Assembly: GCA_009760855.2 (NCBI GenBank)
Contig: WPIO01000186.1
Coordinates: 60,001-124,000 of the forward strand
Length of the DNA stretch: 64,000 nt
Source of the DNA: Cristatella mucedo
Taxonomy: Eukaryota > Bryozoa > Phylactolaemata > Cristatellidae
Direction: 5' to 3'
Under the pieces are notes generated by a model. That model worked only from the letters and a program-made list of their open reading frames with translations. It made no database searches and had not been told where the DNA came from. This document shows, piece by piece, positions 1 to 9,706 of this stretch (positions are counted from its first letter, which is position 1; each line of letters opens with the position of its first letter). Made by a program: the position numbers and the translations under genes.

Positions 1-915
1 TCTGATTGTGCGTCTTCGGATGAAAGTTTCTTTTTATATAAGCTAGGCTTTGCCTTTGCTAGGAACTATGGTTACGATTTACAGTAGTAGTCGTCGAAAG
101 CCTGTCGATGGACAATCAGTCCTGATATTGTATATGTTCTTCTAAGCTTCGGCTTAGTGGACCTAGCTAGTTTAATATCTAAGGTAAAACATAGACCGTA
201 TGGGCAAGGGTGCATAGTGCACTTAGTTAAAAGATGCAACCTAGTTGAGTACATCAGCTATTTTAGTGTTTTAAAACCAAAGATGACAGGTCAGATAGGG
301 GATCGAGCAAGACAGACGAAGCCGATTTTCTGGTAGGTACGTTATCGATGTCCACTGTCTTGAGAATTCGCGATCCCCAGGTGGTTCGAGATGGTGACGA
401 GTGCACACACTGTTGACTTACTGACATCTCCATGTGGCAAGATAAGCAAAATGATAGGGTGCAGTTGTGAGAGAAGATTTGGTCGAGTGAGTGACCTTGA
501 GTGTGAGTAGTGCCTCCATGCAAATGAGCCTCAAAAGACAAAGAGTCAGACAGTGCAGAAAACTTGGTACCGGAGGCTTAAGGTAATTAATCAAAATTAA
601 TGTTGAAATCACTCATGGAAAGAAAGGATTAGTTTATTGCTGACAGCATCGAAATAATGTGCAATATACGAAATAATGAGCCATGTGCGATAAAAGAAGT
701 GGTATGTGGCGGACGATGGACTACCGTTTGTAGCTTGCCAGGCTAAGTCAAAATGAAAGATTGAAATTACTTTTACAAGGCGTCTGCTAACGGCTTGCAC
801 TTAAAGCACGTACGGGTAATAATGGCAACTCAGTCTCCTGTTTTGATGGCTCCAGGTTTTTGAAAGCAGGCGAAGCCGGCCGGGGTCACTTTGCGAAAAG
901 TCGAGCAGTTACCTG
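1..915 (-). pseudogene. LINE-A fragment: endonuclease to EN-RT linker, degenerate
   Basis: Read on the minus strand, this runs from the endonuclease into the EN-RT linker of a CR1/L2-type LINE. Near 830-910 it gives a TPAGFACFQ...IKTGD-VAIITRTCF segment, typical of the early EN domain (GGGVAI region). Near 600-640 it gives a decayed MSDFNINFD that matches MGDFNVHFDN in the longer copy at 29655. Positions 72-400 give KLARSTKPKLRRTY and DPLSDLSSLV, matching that copy's linker. Several frameshifts and stops break it, so it is not functional. It is cut by the window start, so the RT part would lie to the left. Confidence 0.75.
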
Positions 916-1112
916 AGTTTAGCCAAGTTTCGGTTAAGCGAGAAGATCGATACCTATTTAGAAATAAGATCGCTTATTACTAGAGATTTATAGCACGTTG
1001 GACGGGGACTACAAAGACAAGCTTTGAGTTGTGCCACCGGAGTTCAAACAAGCATGGTGACCACTAGGTTATACAGATTCACAGCAACACCTAAGGAGAA
1101 CGTCGTGATCGG

Positions 1113-1160
1113 TTCGAGACAATGGAAGCAATACTATTCGAGACAATGGAAGCAATACCA
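1113..1160. repeat. 24-bp tandem duplication
   Basis: Two adjacent copies of a 24-bp unit beginning TTCGAGACAATGG differ only at the last bases. They sit directly before a LINE-A 3' end. About 200 bases upstream (916-1112) show nothing recognisable. Confidence 0.8.
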
Positions 1161-1161
1161 T

Positions 1162-1275
1162 TCTCGATATCATTCACCATTCAATTGCATTTCCATTTCC
1201 AGCAAATGTTAAGCCCCTAGAGAGAGATTAACTTCGATAAGGGCGCTTTATCAAGGGCATTATTATTATTTTTAC
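1162..1275 (+). mobile_element. LINE-A, 3' end only
   Basis: This contains the family's 3' untranslated end: ATTCACCATTCAATTGCATTTC, then the outer and inner hairpin arms (GCCCCTAGAGAGAGATTAA, then GGGCGCTTTATCAAG), then ATTATTATT. It is a 5'-truncated insertion without coding sequence. Confidence 0.85.
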
Positions 1276-1289
1276 CAAGCAGATGAGGG

Positions 1290-1500
1290 AATTTTTAGCC
1301 GCCGGCTCGAGTGTGGGCTCCAGGACGCTTTTTCTTATGTCAATGCATAATTCATGGATCTTAGTAACAGCAAAAACATCTAGGAGTGCATTTGAATGGC
1401 GATAACGAAGTGATGGTAGGTAGGCACTATCCTATGTAATAGGCAAGTTACTAACAACCCGGGTATCTAACACAGCTGCTGGGGTGGTGGTACCAGCTCC
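1290..1500 (-). pseudogene. LINE 5' head (start of pol ORF), degenerate
   Basis: The reverse complement aligns by eye with 2330-2545 and 42590-42720. Shared landmarks are CATCACTTCGTTATCG, ATTCAAATGC and GAATTATGCA. In the copy at 2330 this segment leads into the endonuclease N-terminus, so it is the start of the LINE coding region. On the same strand, an open frame at 2013-1717 (about 98 codons, starting MCLAVIALCLG) lies upstream of this head. It could be an ORF1-like remnant or chance; I do not recognise it. Nothing else is seen in 1500-2030. Confidence 0.55.
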
Positions 1501-2039
1501 AAGCATTACACTTTTAGATGCCGGTGAGCAGTTACTGGAGTACCTACTCCAGGCGTAAGACAAATAGGTCAAATTCAAATAGGTGTTGGCAATGTCGGTT
1601 TCTGTAAACAGTGTTTGAAGAAACTTTGCTTTTCGGAATTGAATCCTGCAAGGAACAATAAAGGCTACTTGAACTTGATGGCTGGAGGCTAGAATGTAAT
1701 GACCTCTTCTGGTCTTTTAATGGTTTTCAAACTTAAGTGTGGGTAAGCTATCATATTTACGGCTTATACCTCTGGGAGCACACAGGGTAATCACGGTACA
1801 ATGACCTGTTGCAGCCGCCCTAGTGTTCTTGTCACCGGAGTAAGTGCCTTCAAAGTAGTCTTTCGAATGAGTTTTCAATGCCAGCCAGGTGAGTAAAGAA
1901 TTATTCACAAACAAAAGCCTACTTTTTCGGGAGAAAGAAAGGTTTTTCAGATCAAGGTCACTAGTAGGGGCATCCGGAATTCCTAGGCATAAAGCTATGA
2001 CCGCAAGGCACATTGGGATTTCATGGTTGAGTTTAAATT

Positions 2040-2235
2040 GTAATAATAATAATAATAATATTGCACTTGATAAAGCGCCCTCAGAGAACTTAATCTCTTT
2101 CTAGGCGCTTTACATTTGCTGCAAAGTGATACGCAATAGAATAGTAAGTAAAATCATGCTTGAAAAACAAACAAAATGAATAACATGGTTAGGGGTGACA
2201 TGCACTGGGTCAGCATGCAAATGTGGTTTGTATAC
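2040..2235 (-). mobile_element. LINE-A, 3' end
   Basis: The (TAA)n tail, hairpin (AAAGCGCCCTCAGAGAAC ... TAGGCGCTTTAC) and 3' UTR (GTGACATGCACTGGGTCAGCA) are present in reverse orientation. The copy is truncated at about 2235, before any coding sequence. Confidence 0.9.
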
Positions 2236-2329
2236 CAAAGTAGATTGTTGAAAGCAGTCAAAATGTAGCAGTAGGGAAGTCTTAATGTCTTAGCAATATC
2301 TTGCAGCCATAAACGCAAGCTAGTGACAT

Positions 2330-2870
2330 CAAGTGATAATTTAGCTACGCCGGCGGCTAGCAAATTGCATTTAGTTCTGATGGTGCACACTTATCATCAC
2401 TTCGTCATCGTGATTCAAATGCATTTCTTGATGTTACTGCAGTTGCTAAGAATCGTGAATTATGCAATCACAAAACAAAAGCGACCCGGAGCCACCACCG
2501 TCGCCGGAGCCGTCAGCTTCGGAGTTGCTCGTTCGGCAGGAAAAGCGGGCTTAAAAATCCTCCTGTGGTTCGGTCAACCCTCGTTGAGAATCTCCTTAAC
2601 TTAGTGATCATCAGGCCTGTTATAACTCCTGCGGCACAACTCAAGGCTTGTCTTCGGAATTCTTGCTCAATGTGCAATAAACCGGTAGTAATAAGTGACC
2701 TTATGTCTGGAAATGGAATCGACTTTCTCGCCTTGACTGAAATTTAGCTAAAGTCAGTATCTTGCCCGACAGCAAAAAACACAACTCCCACTGGTTTCTC
2801 AGGCCTTCTCGATCAATCAAAACTTGAGGTTGAGGTGCTATTCTATCAATATTGCTTTGCCATGATTTTG
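2330..2870 (+). pseudogene. LINE 5' part with endonuclease N-terminus
   Basis: This continues from the LINE head into a basic stretch and then the endonuclease start. Around 2640-2750 it reads LKACLRNSCSMCNKPVVISD followed by GNGIDFLALTEI, the CR1/L2 layout of 'NK...D.LALTETWL' at the beginning of an APE-type endonuclease. Downstream, TTPTGFSGLLDQS matches the TPAGF segment found on the minus strand at 830-910. A stop follows LTEI and frames change, so it is dead. It ends near 2870, before the catalytic core. Confidence 0.65.
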
Positions 2871-4062
2871 AACTTGTTTAATTAATTGTGCCCATTTTCT
2901 TGAGGCACTGCAGCTTTTGTTTAAAAAATGCGATCAAAATTGTAGCTTCGAGAATAGGATTGCCTAAATTAACGAGGCTCCTTGTTGCGGAATTTCTCCT
3001 TGCATTACATTGACAGCCCAGTGGATTGAGAACGTGCTTACAGAGCTGCACTTCATTTTGTGGTATCACTGCAACTTAAACTTACATTTATCAGGGATGC
3101 TAAAATTTAATTTTAAACCAGGGGATTTTGTGTGGGTTTAAGTATGCTTAGCAGACCGAACAGGAAGAGCACTGTTACAGGCTCCCTGCACATGCCCTTT
3201 CCTCCCCTCTTTAATCCCACTAGTTACTCGTTGACCCATTTAGGCTACTTAGAGGCCTACAGCTGGTATGCGTGCAGGCTGGATATCTTCGTGATCTCCT
3301 CGTCTCATAGAGTATGCTATAACTCCCGGTAGCTAAAAAGTGCCCGGACTGTTAGTAGCTAAATGTCTGCTTGGACTAGTAGATAGCAAACACCCGCTCA
3401 GATCTAGGTTAGGGCCAGCCCTGCTGACCCCTTCTCTCTCTAGGTGAGGTCATGAGACCTCAATCGGCGAGTTCTAGATCATCTTATAGCTAGCTGATGG
3501 GGAGCAAGAGTTATCACAGAGGCATTTAATTATCACTCAGTCAACTAACGAGCTTCATGGTATCTTGTTCACGAATCTTTGTCTTTTTTTCTGAGGCAGT
3601 AAAACTGTTAAGCTCTTGAAAAGGCAGAAACTTGCCATTTTTGGCTGGAAGCAGTGCCGGTTTCCCATGTGTTTAATGGAAGAATTCTCTTGCGTTTTAG
3701 CGGACGTCGAATCACAGTTCAAAATGGGATGCTTACATCTCAGGACTGGGAAGTGGATAACATCGTTGGTAAATATGTTCAACTGCTCCATAAAACTGTA
3801 TATTCTGAGGCCAGACCGTGGAGATGCATCGACGCCAGCAGCATATTAGTCATTAAGAGCATCTGCACGTTTAGTACCACTACCTGCAGTACTACTTGAC
3901 CACAGTTGCTCTAATACAGCATATCAAAATGCTTTACCCTTGCACGAGGAAAGTCTTGCTTGAGTACGATGGAATCGAACTATGCAAGAAGGACGTGATA
4001 CATCGTATTTCAGCTGCTTACTTTGACTGGGAAAGTATTTAGTACACACGTCTTTCTTGCAG
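2871..4062. other. Unassigned stretch upstream of a candidate last exon
   Basis: No repeat family or domain is recognised here. A good acceptor-like site (TTCTCTTGCGTTTTAG, ending about 3701) is followed by a GTAAAT donor-like site near 3770. They bound a short segment that is open in two frames, and neither translation resembles a known domain. If the exon at 4063 is real, this stretch would be its upstream intron and possibly hold further exons. Confidence 0.3.
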
Positions 4063-4217
4063 ATAAAAATTGCCAGACCATCTACTCTCCATTCGAAGTT
4101 CGCAGATCTTCGGAACAAGACCATAGCCAGTTAGAGGTCTCGCCCGAAACGAGAGAAAATTACTACGTGTCATTGGAACTAGAAGCACTACGATCTTCAG
4201 TAAACGACTATAGCTAG
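4063..4217 (+). CDS. Candidate last exon: receptor-like cytoplasmic tail
   Basis: A pyrimidine-rich acceptor (ACGTCTTTCTTGCAG) ends at 4062. The frame that starts one base before the exon (phase 1) runs 51 codons to a TAG at 4215. The translation is hydrophilic and contains QTIYSPFEV and ENYYVSLEL, so it has two tyrosines in YxxF and YxxL settings, and it ends VNDYS. This composition is typical of a short signalling or sorting tail of a membrane receptor, but no named family is recognised. The phase-1 start matches the phase of the Ig-like and second exon candidates at 21187 and 33306. The IYS...VSPE order recurs in the frame at 40579. No transmembrane exon or polyadenylation signal was found nearby. 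Seen: splice site, frame, motifs. Inferred: role. Confidence 0.5.
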
Positions 4218-4355
4218 AGCAAGTACTCACTTGGAACGTTCGAGCAGCTCTACATGTCGTTGAATGGAAAAGCAAGATCCAAAGGCAGCTCTCCGTATGC
4301 CATACTTCAAACCTTCAGTTCTGTTAGGTATGCCTCTTCCGATAACACTATCGTG

Positions 4356-4407
4356 GTTAGCCCCCCCCCACAGCCTGGAAGGCTAGGCTGTGGGGGGGGG
4401 GGGTAAC
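4356..4407. repeat. C-tract/G-tract palindrome
   Basis: GTTAGC, a run of C and CACAGCCT is followed, after a short GGAAGGCT loop, by AGGCTGTG, a longer run of G and TAAC. The two arms are complementary over about 20 bases, with the G tract a few bases longer than the C tract. It would form a stable hairpin. Nothing else is recognised between 4218 and 4580. Confidence 0.85.
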
Positions 4408-4583
4408 TCAGAACCTTCGTTCAGGACCTTCGTCAAATGACTCTGCAAAGCCGCAAGCTGACTAAGGCGACGTTGCTCGAGAGAATTTTCTGCATCACGG
4501 CGGTTCAAAGCTTGTCAACGTTCTGTATGCATGTGATAGTGCTCTGAGGCGGTGCTTCGCTGGTGGCCGTGGGCCGCCCGGCA

Positions 4584-4870
4584 AGTCATGTCATGTCATG
4601 TCAGGTCATGTATCTCCGTCTTTGACTCCATAAAGTCATAAAGACCAATTGGGTGCTACGCAGTAGGTTGTAGCTCACTCACAGCCTAGGCGGCTTTCGG
4701 TACGCATTCGGTGGCCAATAGAGTTTGTCTCACGCAACAAAATAAAGTGGGAAGCATAGTAGAGTCATGAGAGCAGTTGAGGAAGTGAGAAGAATACAAT
4801 TAGCAGCTCAGGAGCGCTGATGAGGATGAGCCATCGCCGGTAGTAGGAGAGTAGTTGTCGTTGCGTCCTG
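4584..4870 (-). mobile_element. LINE-B, 3' end
   Basis: The tail here is a (GTCAT)n variant of the family's (TGTAA)n. It is followed by TATCTCCGTCTTTGACTCC, then CACAGCCTAGGCGGCTTTCG, GGGAAGCATAG and GCAGTTGAGG, all shared with copies at 40828, 59816 and others. It covers the C-terminal coding end and 3' UTR in reverse orientation. Positions 4871-5380 show nothing recognisable. Confidence 0.85.
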
Positions 4871-5387
4871 CGTTTAGCTTCGCTTATGCAATATGTAAAA
4901 AACAACAAAATGCAATAAATAAGCTTTAAGAAATTCAGTCGGTGTCTAGTTGAACTTCCAAAATTGTGTGAACTTCCCACAATCCCCTCGGGCACGTTTC
5001 ATCAGCTTCCGTAATGTTCTGGTATTATTTGTAGTCCCACACCATTGAAAACTGTGCTGAACGCATTGGTTTTGCTGGTGTATGTATTCCTCTTCTAATT
5101 GCGCCAAAATTAATAAATACGGACCCGGCGGTTCACCACGCTTTCTGCTTTCCTTTTTATCCGTTGCCTTATAGCAGGCGTTTATCAACAAAAAGCTGCA
5201 GATTCAGCAATATCTCGCAGCTGTCCACCTGTGATGCCTCCGATTCTCGTCATGAAGCCATCTACTAGCTGGCGACCGTTACAGCTGCTTAGCTGGGACT
5301 CTGCTCGTACATTGCGGCTGTTGCAAACCTGTCATTCAGAGATATGCTGTCCAGGAGGCTGAACTTCATTCGAAAAGTTAGTAATAA

Positions 5388-5511
5388 GTTATTGCGTCTC
5401 CGGCGGCAGCAGTGCTAGCGGAGTCTCTAAATTGAGACACGAAGACAGGAGCGGGCAAACGAGAGGTGAGCCGGACTCTACTAGCCCTGTTGCCGCCGGA
5501 GACGCAGTAAC
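5388..5511. repeat. Foldback element with 37-bp inverted arms
   Basis: Arm 5388-5424 (GTTATTGCGTCTCCGGCGGC...) and arm 5475-5511 (...TGCCGCCGGAGACGCAGTAAC) are inverted repeats that match at about 32 of 37 positions. A 50-bp spacer separates them. It contains no coding sequence, which fits a small foldback or MITE-like insertion. No clear target-site duplication was found. Confidence 0.7.
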
Positions 5512-5784
5512 GTAAAGATAGGTACCACAGAATCGCTACTGCCATCACGCCGCCGGTGTATGACCGTCGAAGCCGCTCGAACTCTGGATTGAACGTCGCG
5601 ATGCCTGTGCGTCGGCAAACAGCTGGACAACGCATCTTGCACGAGCGAAGTACAAGCTTTTCTAGCGGGCGAGGCGCTCGTCGTATATCTGGAACTGGAA
5701 AGAGGGAAGCGAACGATAAAAGAAGTAAAGGAAGCGTTAGATGAGACGTTTTCGCCTGGGGAGGGCCGTGGTTAATACAACTAC

Positions 5785-6052
5785 TCTCCTACTGCCGACT
5801 ATGTCACATCTTTTTCAGCGGTCATGAGCTGCTACTTCTATGCTACTCACTACCTCAATTGCTCTCCTGACTCTGCTATGCTTCCCACTTTCTCTTTGTT
5901 GCGTGAGACGAAGTCTGTTGGCTACCGAATGCGTACCAAAAGCCGCTTAGGCTGTGAGTGTGCTATGCAAAACTCTCCTGCGTAACACCCACGTGGTCTT
6001 TATGACTTTGTGGAGTTACAGATGCAGATACATTAAATTACGTTACATTACC
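5785..6052 (+). mobile_element. LINE-B, 3' end
   Basis: The C-terminal coding remnant (CTACTCTCCTACTGCCGACT, TGCTACTCACTACCTCAATT, GCGTGAGACGAAGTCTGTTGG) is followed by the 3' UTR with GTCTTTATGACTTTGTGGAG and a short ATTAC-type tail. It is 5' truncated and abuts the gag-like LTR-X fragment. Confidence 0.85.
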
Positions 6053-6560
6053 TCCGCGACTTTGAAGGCCGTGTCCTGCAGGACGGCCAGCCGGTGCGAA
6101 ACTTTATGTACGACTTGAAGCGCCTGCTCAGATGAGCGATGCCAGACTTAAGCGGAGCCGCCAAAAAGTCGTTCCTGTACCATCATTCTTCTAACGGACT
6201 GTCACACAGCCTTTACCATTAACACTTCGCCGGACTTTAAAACGCCAGCGGCCGCTCTGAAGCTAGCCATGTTCTAATGGCTACTCAGCAGGGGGGGGGG
6301 CGGCGTGCACACTCTATCGCAGCGTCCCTCGAGCCAGCCGGAGCGACGCGTGCGAACGTCGACGAGCTTGTTACCCGCCTACTGGCCTCCTCAGAGGCAT
6401 GCGAGTCGAAGGACCGGGAGCATTGGGAGAGCTTGGACGAGAGTCGGCAGAGAGGCCAGCGGGCTCGGTACTAAAACGCTAACCACAGGAATGCATCTAC
6501 TACCAGACGACAAGTGGAAAACGGTTTAGGCTCAGCGGCTGGCTGGGGTCGCGGGCCGAG
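6052..6560 (+). pseudogene. LTR-X gag-like fragment
   Basis: The plus strand gives RDFEGRVLQDGQPVRNFMYD, then LKRLLR, a stop, and AMPDLSGAAKKSFLYHH. This resembles the central gag region of Ty3/gypsy-like elements (regular amphipathic helices with a '..dL..L...A.P.L....' pattern). Downstream, 6325-6560 aligns by eye with 8040-8270 and with 62270-62640, linking it to the other LTR-X copies. Frameshifts and stops interrupt it. GC content is visibly higher than in the neighbouring LINE DNA. Confidence 0.5.
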
Positions 6561-6592
6561 TCTAGAGAGTTGCCAGTGAGGTACGGCCAAAC

Positions 6593-6755
6593 AAATAATG
6601 ATAAATTAATTCAATTGTACAGCACCCTAAGAGAACTTAACCTCTATACAGATGCTTCCCACATGCCCCAAGGGCTCGAGCCCACGACCTCAGCCAAGCT
6701 TGGTCGGTGCGAGCACATTTACCAGTGGGCCAAAACAGCTCGGCAACATGTTACG
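6593..6755 (-). mobile_element. SINE-B, full-length-like
   Basis: In reverse orientation it has an A/T tail, the LINE-A-like hairpin (CACCCTAAGAGAACTTAACC ... GATGCTTCCC), the B box (GGGCTCGAGCCC) and an A-box region (CCAGTGGGCCAAAAC). It lies directly after LTR-X sequence. Positions 6760-7120 show nothing recognisable. Confidence 0.85.
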
Positions 6756-7119
6756 TTTATAACTAATAAGTCATACATGCAAGCTTGCACTGAAAAGCAA
6801 TGCCAATAATAAAGTTAGCACTGTGATTCGCTACCTTCAGCTGTGTGTGCTGCCGTGCGTGTCCCTGAAAATGGTCAAAAGTGCAGGGACGTCGTTGAAA
6901 TTATGTTTTCGGTTGTAAAATTTGCCTTTTTCTAAGGCTTCAGAAATCTGTGTATCATTCTAGCTGTGTCCATGCAGAAAGTAAAATGACCAAGCCTTTT
7001 AGTTCATATTCGAGAGATGTAAGCTTTAATGCTAATGCAGATATTAATGGCGGTTCAGTCTTGGTCTGATCGCTATTTACGTCATGGAAGCGGGGCTTAC
7101 ATGTTACACCTCAGTGGCA

Positions 7120-8000
7120 AGGGTGAACGCACGAAATAGCGGACGCTCGGCAGATGGCTTTGCCAACTCGGCCGTTTCTTTCGAAGCCGCCGTATCACCT
7201 GGTCCGTGCTAAGACCGTTCAACATAGTGTAGTAGGGGTGCGTTATCTGTAGGAGATGAATCTAATTCAACAACGTACCGTTCGGATAAGCGAAGCGATC
7301 CATTCCCTCGGCGTAATCTCCGTCTTTTGGAACGCACGCCAGAACTCCGAGGATTCTCGTCCTCTCTTCTGTCGGCTGATCTTGCATCGGCGGCTCGGCT
7401 GTCGCCCCGCAAGAGCCGCGCAAGAGCCGCGCTGCTTTACGGATGCTATCTCTGGTCAAGCCGATTCCAGGGAGTCCGCTCCATACAAAGAAAAGAAAAC
7501 TCTTCCCGGGACAGGCGCCGACGTCGCCGAGTTCGTTTGCTTTGCCGCACTGGGTCCCGAAGGACCGATCTCCGTGTCCGAGTTCGGGAATATTAACCCG
7601 ATTCCCTTTCGATAGAGCACGGGCATGCTGCTGCGCAGAGGCTTGCTGCTGCTCGCCGCCGACGGCATTAACCCGTTTCAGAACGGTGTTAGCCTATCTC
7701 TTAGGACCGACTGACCCATGTTCATGACCTGTCACCGCGAAGATGAAGTCGACGGCGGCGGTCGGAAGAAAGCTGGAATGCGGTAGCTGCAGCACTGGCA
7801 AGCAATCCCGTCGGCACGTTCGTCGCTGTCCTTTCCGGATGAGGTTAGCAGCTGCCCTTTCCCAGCCCCGTTGGCCCGAAGCGATAGCCTGCCGATTTTC
7901 CTCATCTCGAACTGGCCTGCCGCTCATGCGCTGCAGGAAGCTGCTCCAGTCGGAAAGGAAGGAGAGGACCGAGCTCGCTACACGTTCAGACCTCGCGCCA
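7120..8000 (+). other. GC-rich open region upstream of retropepsin, probably LTR-X gag
   Basis: Several long open frames overlap, the longest on the plus strand being 7256-7615 (about 119 codons). None contains a domain I recognise, and a CCHC knuckle is not evident. Composition matches the following protease segment and differs from the LINE-rich flanks, so it is most simply part of the same retroelement. An independent origin cannot be excluded. Confidence 0.35.
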
Positions 8001-8039
8001 AGTCTGGTCTGAGGCGGACTTTAATTTAGCTGGCAGTCT

Positions 8040-8510
8040 GTCTGTTCGCCGCTTCTCGCCAGCGGGCTCGGTGCACCGTTGCGAGCGCAGGCAGACGGGA
8101 ACCATTGGTCGCCATAATCGCCATAGAAAGTGCAATGCTGGGAGTGGCTTCGGCCACGCAGCCGGAAACTCTGCTAACCGCCGGAATGCACCGACTACCG
8201 GAGGACCTCTGGGAAACGGGCGAGGCTCAGCTGCTGGATGGGAGGCCACGGGCCGAGTCTAAAGAGTGCCCTTTGCGGTCCATAACGCTTAGTGGACCGC
8301 AAGCACGTTCGTCGTGCTTGACTGTCGTCGTTGGCGACAAAACTGTATTTGCATTGATCGACAGCGGTTCATGTGCGTCTCTAAGGAAGAGCCTGCCAGC
8401 CGCTATAGAGGGCAGATCTGTGTGCCATACCTTTCACGCTGTGAGAGACCTCGTCGTTGACATGATCTTGGGAACAGATTTGTTAACCTCACAGAGGGCT
8501 CACATATAAT
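8040..8510 (+). pseudogene. LTR-X gag end and retropepsin remnant
   Basis: The frame ending at 8509 contains KTVFALIDSGSCASL near 8338-8380 and VVDMILGTDLLTSQ near 8455-8490. These are the two signatures of a retroviral-type aspartic protease: the catalytic D-S/T-G loop and the later ILG-D strand. Only about 34 residues separate them, roughly half the usual spacing, so the flap region is deleted and the enzyme cannot be normal. The upstream part (8050-8270) is homologous to 6340-6560. The role in an intact element would be gag-pol polyprotein cleavage. Confidence 0.65.
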
Positions 8511-8578
8511 TCCAGGAGCCCTCAAAAGAAGGCTTCCCTCATTTTAAATTGCAATCGTAGGATTGAAATACGGCGGCA

Positions 8579-8744
8579 GTGGCTAGCGTCGCGGAGCAGG
8601 GCTCAGCGTTAGACCTCGAGACGCGATGTTTGGTGCAGCAGTTCGATGCCAATGACGACACGATAGATGTACCTGTCTACTCGCAGCCCTACGGAGAAGT
8701 GGTTGAGAGGTTTCGAGAGCTCTTCCAGCGCCAACAGGGTACGA
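8579..8744 (+). pseudogene. Possible protease-RT linker of LTR-X
   Basis: The open frame reads PYGEVVERFRELFQRQQG, similar in layout to the segment before RT in Ty3/gypsy pol ('...F.dlF...lG'). It is cut abruptly by a LINE-A fragment at 8745. The assignment is weak. Confidence 0.3.
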
Positions 8745-8812
8745 AGCTTGGCCTCGTGGGGGGAGTAGATCAGAAAGATAGGCTAGAGCCTATGAATGAC
8801 GTGACCGCAAAG
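8745..8812 (-). mobile_element. Short internal LINE-A fragment
   Basis: AAGCTTGGCCTCGTGGGGG, then GAGTAGATCAGAAAGATAGG and AATGACGTGACC, match the reverse-strand coding end of LINE-A (compare 50110-50170). Neither the 3' hairpin nor the tail is present, so this is a rearranged piece and not a simple insertion. Confidence 0.65.
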
Positions 8813-9118
8813 TGAGCGATTCTGCCACTGCAATCTCATTCCGGTGGACTTCGTGAGAAGGCTCGATTGGAATCGCACGAAATTTTCTGGGTATATTGTC
8901 TATGTAGCATAGTTTGCTATTCCAAACTTTTGGAGCTGTTTTCAGATAATTTAGGGCAGATTTGACGGGAACTAGAATGGATTTAGGTGAATTGCAGTAC
9001 AGGCGACCGTTGTCAAAGCTCATTTCATAAGAACTCGTGAGCGAATCAACAGGAAATTTGGTGGACACATATATTCAAATGGTTACTACAATGTCGTCCT
9101 AAAATTTGCGCTCGGAAA

Positions 9119-9706
9119 CGTTTAGGTCTTGTCGTTGCTAGATTAGATCAAAGTGGATTGTGGTTATTCGGCGAACCCAGCAGGAACTAGGAAGCTATGG
9201 CAGCTGCTTGGGGGTCACTAATCTGGGTGGGGATGGGAATTTCCGGTGATGGCATGTGATCTACAGTGACGCATAACTGCTGTCCTGCCATACTCCTAGC
9301 TGCCGTGCGGTCGATGAGATCGCTTAGCCTGCCTCCAGCTAAACTTTAATAGAACCTGATTGGGCTAACAATTTTACCGGGCAATACCTTCTCCCAGTAA
9401 CTTTATGATCGGATGTACCACGTCACCACGTCACGTCGCCACTTCAAGTACCATTTCTGGACTAAAGTATGAATATGAGGTAAGAAATCAAAACCTGACC
9501 GTGTTGAACCGCTAGGCAGGTCTCTGCTGCAGCAGGTGCCCCTCCAGGTCCCGTGTGTCGCAGCTAATTTCATCCGGTTACTGTACCCAAGCTCGTTCAT
9601 GCATTTATGACACCATTTACCACCCTGTATCTTCATTTATGTTCTAAGTGTGTATTTGATGATTTTGGTTTTATTTGCATAGGACATCGTGGTTGGAAGA
9701 CAACTC
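9119..9706 (+). mobile_element. LTR-X 3' internal region, non-coding
   Basis: This stretch aligns by eye with 62836-63574 over its whole length. Landmarks shared by both are GGGGTCACTAATCT, ATGAGATCGCTTAGC, CTAAAGTATGAATATGAGG, CAGCAGGTGCCCCTCC and ATTTTGGTTTTATTT. No RT, RNase H or integrase motif is seen. It leads directly into an LTR start. Confidence 0.6.

Noticed and set aside
1717-2013. Secreted protein starting MCLAVIALCLG on the minus strand
   Set aside because: Apparent signal peptide only; no splice or promoter support, and it adjoins a LINE head, so an ORF1 remnant or chance is more likely.
3616-3899. Exon candidate with TTTTAG acceptor and GTAAAT donor near 3702-3769
   Set aside because: Two frames are equally open, no domain is seen and the donor is weak.
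7256-7615. 119-codon open frame as an independent gene
   Set aside because: Several frames on both strands are open because of high GC content; context points to LTR-X gag sequence.
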